From Bryobacterales bacterium (GTDB lineage: Bacteria > Acidobacteriota > Terriglobia > Bryobacterales > Bryobacteraceae): a stretch of 24,046 nt of DNA. Positions within the stretch are counted from its first letter, which is position 1, and each line of letters opens with the position of its first letter. Positions 18,513 to 24,046 of the stretch are shown in pieces. The position numbers and the translations under genes are program-made. The stretch lies in NCBI GenBank assembly GCA_030838885.1, contig JAUZEU010000224.1, forward strand, positions 1 through 24,046, read 5' to 3'. The notes below the pieces were generated by a model that saw only the letters and a program-made list of their open reading frames with translations, was not told the DNA's origin and did no database searches.

Positions 18513-19546
18513 CGCCGGCAACCCCAGTGTTCAATCAGGCGACGAAAGATGTTGTGAAAAGGGTGACGCCTGAGGCTGTGCGCGAGGAGGGTTATTACGG
18601 CCTTCCGATGCTGAAACGGCCCCTTTGGGGTTGGGAGATTGCACTTTATTTTTTCTCTGAGGGGATTAGTTCCGGTGCGTATATTCTTGCCACAATGGCG
18701 GACTTGTGCGGGTCAGGGCGCTATGCGTCGCTGATTCGGGACGCCCGTTATATATCGCTGGCGGCGCTGCTGCCATGTCCGCCTCTGTTGATTGCGGACC
18801 TGGGGCGGCCGGAGCGATTCCATCATATGCTGAGGATCTTCAAGCCACACTCGCCAATGAACATGGGGGCCTGGGCTTTGATGGGCTTGAGCGCGCCGGT
18901 GACTCTTCTCGCTCTGACTGAATTTGCTTCGCTGCGCTGGTTTCCGAGACGTGTAGTCGGTCTGGCCGGAATGCCGTTCGCATTTTTCATGCTGGCGTAT
19001 CCGGGAGTTCTGCTTGCCACTACCAGCATTCCTGTTTGGGCCCGGACGCGTTTTCTCGGGACCCTGCTGGGGACGAGTTCGATGGCCACGGCAGCAGGGG
19101 CACTGGCGATCGCGGCCGCGCTCGATCCGAAGAGCGACGAGGAGACCCGCGAGGTGATTCACCGGATCGAGAACATCACCAATATTGCTGAGGCAGCGGC
19201 ACTCTCCGCTTATGTGTACAGCGCCGGCCCTGCAGCGCGGCCGCTGACCAAAGGACGGTACGCGACAATGTTCCGTTTGGGGGCACTGGTAGTCGGGATT
19301 GGGTTGCCAGCACTGGTTACTGTGACTCGTCGAAAGCCTGGCCGGGGAGCCACGATAGCCTCTGGATTGCTTTCACTTGCCGGGGCGCTCGCGTTGAAGT
19401 GGTCGGTTGTTCATGCCGGCCATGATTCGGCGCTGGACCCGGAGATGAATCGATATGGCGCGCGGGCCGACTCGGACAATCCTGGATGGAGGCCGGGAAC
19501 GTCTGTTCGGACGGGCGTCATGCGGGCGCGCCAGTTACCGGGTTAG
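18509..19546 (+). CDS. nrfD: NrfD/PsrC-family integral membrane subunit
   Basis: A 345-residue polytopic membrane protein of the NrfD/PsrC group, which binds quinone and normally carries no heme. The family blocks are present: RPLWGWEIALYFFSEGISSG in the first helix with a membrane Glu, ADLGRPERFHHMLRIFKPHS-PMNMG, and a later YPGVLLATTSIPVWA. I count about eight hydrophobic segments. It begins within the fdhB stop (ATGA at 18509-18512) and closes the formate operon. It takes the place usually held by cytochrome b FdnI, so it should pass electrons from formate to (mena)quinone. Its 3' end overlaps the convergent DUF892 gene by 12 bp. No histidine pattern suggesting heme b was noticed. Confidence 0.9.
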   Translation: MTPATPVFNQATKDVVKRVTPEAVREEGYYGLPMLKRPLWGWEIALYFFSEGISSGAYILATMADLCGSGRYASLIRDARYISLAALLPCPPLLIADLGRPERFHHMLRIFKPHSPMNMGAWALMGLSAPVTLLALTEFASLRWFPRRVVGLAGMPFAFFMLAYPGVLLATTSIPVWARTRFLGTLLGTSSMATAAGALAIAAALDPKSDEETREVIHRIENITNIAEAAALSAYVYSAGPAARPLTKGRYATMFRLGALVVGIGLPALVTVTRRKPGRGATIASGLLSLAGALALKWSVVHAGHDSALDPEMNRYGARADSDNPGWRPGTSVRTGVMRARQLPG

Positions 19547-20041
19547 TGCCGGATCCGCCTGAGCGGCCTCTTTGTGTATCGGAAGCGCAATCTCCGTCAG
19601 GCGCTTGTCCGCTGCTTCCTCCTCGTTCAGCGTCGTTTGCAGGAGGCGGGCGGCTTCGTCCAGGCCCGCGGTCCGAGCCATGGCGCGGGCCGTACCGTAG
19701 CAGGCGATCTCGTAATGTTCCATCTTCTGTGCCGCGGCAATCAGTGCCAGATCCCTCAGCGCAGGATGCTGAATCTGCAGGGCTTTCAGATCCGCTTCAC
19801 CAATCAGACCCAGCATACCCGGCGGCACCTGGCCGTCGCCTCCATGCGTTTCCCCTACCATTTCGAGGATCTGCTCCAGGCGTGTTACCTGCTGCTGTGT
19901 CTCGTCGGCGTGCTCCTGCAGAGCCGTTTGCAAGGCCCCATTGTTTGCTTGTGAAGCAAGCCGGGTAAGCTGCCGCACCTGCTCCGTTTCTGACTCATAG
20001 AGATCCTGCAGGTCTTTAATCATGAACTGTTCGTAAGTCAC
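19535..20041 (-). CDS. DUF892/YciE ferritin-like protein
   Basis: A 168-residue, largely helical protein of the DUF892 (YciE/YciF) ferritin-like family, associated with stress responses in other bacteria; biochemical function is not settled. Candidate metal-site residues lie at LQEHADET (Glu43, His44), KMEHYEIA (Glu108, His109) and LNEEEAADKRL (140-142 region). The GTG start at 20041 is chosen because AGGAG (20048-20052) lies 6 nt upstream and the family usually begins just before the LQDLYESE segment. The frame is open to 20266, but the extra 75 codons look non-coding. It converges on the formate operon with a 12-bp overlap and is divergent from the CAP gene. Confidence 0.85.
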   Translation of the reverse strand: MTYEQFMIKDLQDLYESETEQVRQLTRLASQANNGALQTALQEHADETQQQVTRLEQILEMVGETHGGDGQVPPGMLGLIGEADLKALQIQHPALRDLALIAAAQKMEHYEIACYGTARAMARTAGLDEAARLLQTTLNEEEAADKRLTEIALPIHKEAAQADPALTR

Positions 20042-20277
20042 TGTTAGCTCCTGTGTCTTTACCTCGCGTAAGGTCGTGAACCTGAACTCCGTTACGTCTT
20101 CCGGTACAGCTTTGCAAGAGCAGGCCCTGTTCCACTGTGGTCGGCCGGACTCCACCTCGCAGGCTGTACACGAGTAATTCGTGTCCGTGCTGCCAGGGAA
20201 CATGGGCCGTATGATGTAACTCAGATACGCATGATACAGTTCCTTAAGTAATCTTTCATTACACAAGGAGAATCATA
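20042..20277. promoter_or_regulatory. Divergent promoter region between the DUF892 and CAP genes
   Basis: This gap must carry start signals for both flanking genes. A short inverted repeat GTAAT-CTTTC-ATTAC (20248-20262) lies just before the Shine-Dalgarno sequence of the CAP gene. On the minus strand a GGAAC followed 18 nt later by GTTA (20225-20245 area) loosely resembles an ECF-type promoter, but the match is too weak to call. The region is visibly more AT-rich next to the CAP gene. No RNA gene was recognised. Confidence 0.35.
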
Positions 20278-21219
20278 TTGTACAAAGCACTTTTAATGCT
20301 CGTATCAGTTACTGGCCTCATGTTTGCCGACTCACTGGCGGTAACTCCTAACTCCGGGGAAGTAGTCGCAGGTCAGAATCAGAACTTCACTTTCACCTAC
20401 AGCGGTGCCCTGGGTGGCTTAACATTCGCGGTGACGGCCCCGAACGGGGTTGGTGGCTCCTGCTATTTCTCTTACGTACGGAGCACGAATCAGGCTTATC
20501 TGGCCGATGACTTCGCTACAAGATGGGCCTATCAAGGTGCAGTCGGTACCGGCGCTCCCATTCAGAACAACCAGTGTGCCGTCGATCTGGCGCACAGTAC
20601 GGTCACTGGTAATGCAACACAAGCTACAGTGATTGTCGCGTTATCTTTCAGCAAATCATTCATCGGAAGCCGCCTTCTCTATATCAACTCATGGAGTGCG
20701 GGCAGTCAAATTCCCTGGCGACAGGCCGGAACCATTTCGATCGTATCCAGTGCTGCGAATCCCGCACCCCCGCCCGCTGCTAATAACGGTCTCGACAGCG
20801 AAGAGGCCGCGTTTCTTACTCTGATTAATACTTACCGGGCGCAGAATGGCGTAGGCGCGTTGCGGATCAACGATCAGTTAGAAGCATCGTCCCGGTGGAT
20901 GAGCAACGATATGGTTTCAAACAACCGCTTTGCACACGTGGACAGTTTGGGCCGCGATCCATTCACCCGAATGATCGCGTTTGGCTATCCGGTGAATGGC
21001 ACCTGGGCTGGTGAAAATCTGGCTGCGGGAAATTCTACTGCGCAGGGTGCTTTCGATCAATGGCTTAATGCATGCGATGCGGATGCGAGCGGTGCATGCA
21101 CCTATGGGCACAGGATGAACATGTTGAATGGGAATTATCACGTGATAGGAATTGCCAGAGCATATGGCGCCAGTTCAACTTACCGTTGGTACTGGACCAC
21201 CGATTTTGGCGGTTCCTGA
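20278..21219 (+). CDS. Secreted CAP (SCP/PR-1, YkwD-like) domain protein
   Basis: A 313-residue exported protein. The start is TTG at 20278, supported by AAGGAG at 20265-20270 with 7-nt spacing. A short signal peptide covers residues 1-17 (cleavage near LMFA). Residues 20-156 form a beta-rich domain with Cys62 and Cys100 (GGSCYFSYVRSTNQAYLADD; GAPIQNNQCAVDLA; a final GWQ/IPWRQAGT-type strand), resembling a repeat-type domain I recall from Solibacter secreted proteins. Residues 159-170 are a Pro/Ala linker. Residues 172-313 are the CAP domain: LINTYRAQNGVGALR, RFAHVD (His220), AGENLA (Glu246) and GHRMNML (His278), matching the CAP cavity His-Glu-His set. Cys266 and Cys274 may pair. The substrate or partner is unknown. 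Confidence 0.85.
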   Translation: MYKALLMLVSVTGLMFADSLAVTPNSGEVVAGQNQNFTFTYSGALGGLTFAVTAPNGVGGSCYFSYVRSTNQAYLADDFATRWAYQGAVGTGAPIQNNQCAVDLAHSTVTGNATQATVIVALSFSKSFIGSRLLYINSWSAGSQIPWRQAGTISIVSSAANPAPPPAANNGLDSEEAAFLTLINTYRAQNGVGALRINDQLEASSRWMSNDMVSNNRFAHVDSLGRDPFTRMIAFGYPVNGTWAGENLAAGNSTAQGAFDQWLNACDADASGACTYGHRMNMLNGNYHVIGIARAYGASSTYRWYWTTDFGGS

Positions 21220-21404
21220 AACAGCGCTGAATCCAACGTTATCCACACCCATGAGGGTCATGATACTGCGGAGCCTCAAGACAGGCTCGGCAGTATCATG
21301 GCACGCTTTCACAAGCTTAGATTCCGCTTGAGGGGGGGGACAAATGGAGAGCTACATCTAACACCTGATCTCAGGTGTTCGCGAAGGGGTTGAGCCGCAC
21401 GTTC
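21220..21404. terminator. Convergent intergenic region with two hairpins
   Basis: The 185-bp gap between the CAP gene and the convergent dehydratase gene holds two palindromes. The first (21259-21300) is an 11-bp stem, CATGATACTGC with GCAGTATCATG, one G-G mismatch, 6 more pairs and a CAAGAC loop. The second (21360-21379) is the near-perfect palindrome AACACCTGA-TC-TCAGGTGTT. Neither is followed by a clear T-run on either strand, so they are likely transcript-end hairpins rather than classic intrinsic terminators. A run of eight G lies at 21332-21339. Confidence 0.5.
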
Positions 21405-22727
21405 TTACCATTCCGCAACTGAACCGTCGTCGTGGAACACCCGGGCGATCGGGCGCGTACCGCCGAACGGAAAATTCGCGAGACTGGCCTCAGACAACTC
21501 GAATCCGAGCCCCGGCTTTTCCGAAAGCGGGAATCGTCCGTTTACCATGCGCATCGCGGGAAATCCGAACCACTCCTCCCACACCTTATCGGCGGCATTC
21601 GGCTTTACCTGACCGCAGATCTCCTGGACCACAAAATTCGGCATGGCCGCATCGACATGTATCGTAGCGAGACCTCCGATCGGGCCTTCGCAGGCGTGAG
21701 GCGCCATCGAGATAGAAGAGACCGCGGCAGTCGCCGCAACCTTCCACAAGCCAGTGATCCCGCCTACGTGATTTATGTCCGTCTGGAGAATGTCGACCAC
21801 ACCCATCTCGATCAGTTCGCGGCAGCCGTAGGATGCTATCAGGCGCTCACCCGTAGCAATTGGTGTTGTGGAGCGCCGGGCGATCTTCGCCATGGCCTGC
21901 ACGTTTTCCGGTGGGCACGGCTCCTCAATGAACAGCAGGTTCAAGGGCTCGACTTCTTTGACAATGATGGACGCCACGCTCGGGCTTGTCTTCGCATGAA
22001 AATCGACTGCGATGTCGATATCCGGCCCGAGGGCCTCACGTTGCATCTGGATCGCTTTGATTGCCGCTTCAATCTTCGGACGCCGCTCAATCCATTCGTA
22101 GTAACCCGGTATGCCGGACTTGAAACAGGATAGCCCCTGCGCAAGTGCAGTTTCGCGGATTTGAAGCAGTTGCTCCCGGTTAGCACCATCCACGTGGTAG
22201 TAGCCACGAACCCCACGGGGATCGAATGGCCCACCGAGCAATTTGTAGACAGGCATTCCAAGCGCTTTTCCGCGTATATCCCACAAGGCCTGGTCTATGC
22301 CCGAGATAGCAGACCCAATCACCGGACCAGCCCGATAGAAGGAGTGAACATACATTGACTGCCAGATATGCTCCACCTGCATGGGGTCTGCGCCGATCAG
22401 AAAATCGCGAAAGTCATTGACGCAGGACATCACCGCGCCTGCCTTGCCTTCCAGAGTGCCTTCACCCCATCCCACCAGCCCCTGATTGGTCTCGAGTTTG
22501 ACGAAAACATAGGGTCGGTCCGAATTTGGCGTCAGCGACACGCCGAATACTTTCAATCCGGTAATCTTCAGGCCGGAATGAACATCGGCGAAAGCGTCGG
22601 AGCCCAGGGGGGCAGTTTGGGGCGCGAGCGAGCATCCACAGCTATCGGATACGATCGCGTGCCGTTTTGCGGGACCCGCCATGGCCAGCCCCGCCGATCC
22701 GAGTGCCAGAAAGTTTCTACGCCGCAT
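21405..22727 (-). CDS. Tat-exported enolase-superfamily dehydratase (galactonate dehydratase-like)
   Basis: A 440-residue mandelate racemase/muconate lactonising family enzyme, probably dehydrating a sugar acid. The start at 22727 follows CTGGAG 7 nt upstream and gives a Tat signal (MRRRNFLALGSAGLAMAGPA), so the enzyme should act outside the cytoplasm. The capping domain covers about 52-170 and the barrel 175-410. Catalytic set: Asp242 and His244 (VDFHAK), Glu268 (FIEEP), Glu294 (ATGER), Asp317 (QTDINHVGG), His344 (APHACEGP) and Glu369. The VDFH...APH pattern is that of D-galactonate dehydratase (DgoD) and relatives, but the exact substrate is uncertain. It overlaps the upstream enolase-family gene by 11 bp. 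Confidence 0.88.
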   Translation of the reverse strand: MRRRNFLALGSAGLAMAGPAKRHAIVSDSCGCSLAPQTAPLGSDAFADVHSGLKITGLKVFGVSLTPNSDRPYVFVKLETNQGLVGWGEGTLEGKAGAVMSCVNDFRDFLIGADPMQVEHIWQSMYVHSFYRAGPVIGSAISGIDQALWDIRGKALGMPVYKLLGGPFDPRGVRGYYHVDGANREQLLQIRETALAQGLSCFKSGIPGYYEWIERRPKIEAAIKAIQMQREALGPDIDIAVDFHAKTSPSVASIIVKEVEPLNLLFIEEPCPPENVQAMAKIARRSTTPIATGERLIASYGCRELIEMGVVDILQTDINHVGGITGLWKVAATAAVSSISMAPHACEGPIGGLATIHVDAAMPNFVVQEICGQVKPNAADKVWEEWFGFPAMRMVNGRFPLSEKPGLGFELSEASLANFPFGGTRPIARVFHDDGSVAEW

Positions 22728-23790
22728 GATATTTCTCCAGAGCGGACTCGTTGATCGTGATGCCGAGACCGGGGCCTTTGGGCAGTTCGAGAAAGCCGTT
22801 ACGGCCCGTTTCCAAATCCGGAGAGACGATGGCCTGGCGCATAGCCCTGTCTTCCGCTGCCGCTGGAATGGGCACATGCTGCGCAAAGAAGTTGGGTACG
22901 CTGGCCGCGAGGTGGATGGCCGCGGCAGTGCCTACCGGACCGCCATGGTGGTGCGGAGCGACAGCCACATAGTATGGCTCCGCAAGAGCCGCAATCCGAC
23001 GGGCACCGTTAATCCCGAAAAACGCCAGTTCGGGCCGGGCAATATCTACGAGGCCCTCGCGAAGTAGTGCCTGAAACACACCGGCCTCCCGAATGCCGCG
23101 TCCAAACCCCAGAGGGACAACGGTCTCCCCTGAGATCTTGCGCACGGCCTCAAGATTCGAGTGAGCGCACGGCTCATCGAACCAAAGGGGGTGTTTTGCT
23201 TCCACAGAGGCCGCCACGGATGCCGCATCGCCCGGCGTCAGCAAGCCATTTCCGGCGAGTACGAAATCGCGGCTGTCCGGCACTCGATCTACCAGCGCGC
23301 GTATTTGATTCTGGTAAGCCTTTCCCTGGTTTCTCGAAGCGGGAACCGGCACAGCGATCACAGAGATTGCGAAGTTGTTGTCTTGTGATGAGCTATAGGC
23401 ACGAATCCTGTTTCGCGTGGGCCCGCCGAGCACGCGGTATATGGGCGCGTTACATGCCTTACCAACGATGTCAAGCAGCGCCATATCGAGTGCGCCGCCG
23501 AATGGCACAGAGGGCATAATTGCGGCGTACGTATGGGCGGGTTTGCCCATCCAGGCTGACTCGAGTGCTTTCACATCGCCGGCGAATTCAGCCCCGCATT
23601 CGCCCCATCCGGTAAGCCCGGAGCGCGTTTTCACCCTGAGCAATGAGTACTGGTTGCCCGACACCGGCTCGCGTAACGGATAGTGCCGGATTTCTGTTAT
23701 GTCCATGGAAGATGCGCCGGCGGCAGATGCTGCCTGAGGCGCGAAGCCGGCGGAAAGTCGCGCCCTTCGGCGCAAAACAGCGGCATTCAT
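22717..23790 (-). CDS. Enolase-superfamily protein with degraded metal site
   Basis: A 357-residue relative of mandelate racemase-type enzymes. The capping domain (about 29-125, with LTGWGEC and LDMALLDIVGKACNAPIYRVLGG) and barrel are recognisable, but key positions differ. By ungapped alignment to its neighbour, the first metal ligand Asp becomes Ala179 (VLAGNG), the second region is WFDEP (Asp205/Glu206), the third ligand Glu becomes Arg231 (LGFGRG), and QTD becomes RPE. His280 (APHHHGGP) is kept, and the Lys-bearing strand is missing. It may be non-catalytic or use altered chemistry. The ATG at 23790 gives an Arg/Ala-rich N-terminus resembling a decayed Tat signal; the ATG at 23706 would begin directly at the domain. 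It is co-transcribed with the genes on both sides. Confidence 0.75.
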   Translation of the reverse strand: MNAAVLRRRARLSAGFAPQAASAAGASSMDITEIRHYPLREPVSGNQYSLLRVKTRSGLTGWGECGAEFAGDVKALESAWMGKPAHTYAAIMPSVPFGGALDMALLDIVGKACNAPIYRVLGGPTRNRIRAYSSSQDNNFAISVIAVPVPASRNQGKAYQNQIRALVDRVPDSRDFVLAGNGLLTPGDAASVAASVEAKHPLWFDEPCAHSNLEAVRKISGETVVPLGFGRGIREAGVFQALLREGLVDIARPELAFFGINGARRIAALAEPYYVAVAPHHHGGPVGTAAAIHLAASVPNFFAQHVPIPAAAEDRAMRQAIVSPDLETGRNGFLELPKGPGLGITINESALEKYHAA

Positions 23791-23829
23791 GCCAGCGATA
23801 ATATCACCTCCGCGAGTCACCGTTCGCGC

Positions 23830-24046
23830 TCAGAACATGAGCCTGACGGCGAACTGTATTTGTCGCGACGGCCTGGCAGTCGCTGAGATGGAACCCACCC
23901 CGTTGCTTCCTATGGTCGTATTGCCTGGTATCTGAAACTGTGGATGATTGAGCGCGTTGAAGAACTCAGCCCGGAACGCCAGATTTATATTTTCTGAGAT
24001 TCGGAACCGTTTCGCCGCAGTCAGATCGAAGTTTACGGATCGCGGG
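23830..24046 (-). CDS. TonB-dependent receptor, Oar-like, C-terminal fragment
   Basis: The window edge cuts this gene; only the last 71 residues are visible. They contain AEFFNALNHPQFQIPG and end RQIQFAVRLMF, the typical last beta-strands and terminal Phe of the large carboxypeptidase-regulatory-like/Oar-type TonB receptors common in Acidobacteriota. These sit in the outer membrane and import complex carbohydrates or peptides. The stop (TGA, 23830-23832) lies 39 bp before the enolase-family gene on the same strand, so uptake and sugar-acid processing genes may be co-transcribed. Confidence 0.85.
   Translation of the reverse strand, partial: PRSVNFDLTAAKRFRISENINLAFRAEFFNALNHPQFQIPGNTTIGSNGVGSISATARPSRQIQFAVRLMF

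Noticed and set aside
20042..20266. N-terminal extension of the DUF892 protein with a CTAC...CSC zinc-finger-like pattern
   Set aside because: The family starts later and a strong Shine-Dalgarno sequence precedes the GTG at 20041; the cysteine spacing is probably chance in an open frame.
21239..21247. Perfect DnaA box (TTATCCACA)
   Set aside because: A single box, no cluster, no AT-rich unwinding region and no dnaA/dnaN nearby; chance match.
22728..22886. 53-residue extension of the Tat-exported dehydratase
   Set aside because: It would bury the Tat signal inside the protein and overlap the neighbouring gene; the ATG at 22727 has a good Shine-Dalgarno sequence.

Overview
The window looks like a GC-rich (by eye, high-50s percent) Gram-negative soil bacterium, most likely an acidobacterium of the Bryobacter/Solibacter kind. 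Outer-membrane proteins and tripartite efflux genes show a Gram-negative envelope. The truncated gene at the right edge ends like the Oar-type TonB-dependent receptors that are abundant in Acidobacteriota, and the N-terminal part of the CAP protein at 20278 resembles a domain I recall from Solibacter-type secreted proteins. The lineage call is an inference from protein flavour, not from a marker gene. No rRNA, tRNA, transposase, integrase or CRISPR array was seen.

Left block (159-10545, all minus strand, transcribed right to left): an mdtABC-like RND efflux operon (adaptor, then two permeases), followed in the same direction by a GT4 glycosyltransferase and a MaoC-hotdog-SDR fusion. The genes overlap by 4 bp or sit 2-46 bp apart. 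No TolC-type outer-membrane channel is present.

Central block (10706-19546, plus strand): a compact formate-oxidation operon. Its order is fdhD (sulfurtransferase for the Mo cofactor), an outer-membrane porin, an OFA-family MFS carboxylate transporter, the catalytic formate dehydrogenase subunit, its four-cluster Fe-S subunit, and an NrfD-type membrane subunit. The catalytic subunit is a selenoprotein. An in-frame UGA at 14986-14988 sits where the FdnG-type active-site selenocysteine belongs, and it is followed 11 nt later by a perfect 7-bp hairpin with a GGUCU loop (a bacterial SECIS). Neither the catalytic nor the Fe-S subunit has a visible Tat signal, and NrfD replaces cytochrome b. The block therefore reads as a cytoplasm-facing, quinone-linked formate dehydrogenase supplied with formate by its own porin and importer.

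Right block (19535-24046): a convergent DUF892/YciE ferritin-like gene (minus); a divergently oriented secreted CAP-domain protein (plus, TTG start); a convergent intergenic region with two hairpins; then a minus-strand set consisting of the truncated TonB receptor, an enolase-superfamily protein with a degraded metal site, and a Tat-exported, intact enolase-superfamily (galactonate dehydratase-like) enzyme. This looks like a sugar-acid uptake and dehydration cluster.
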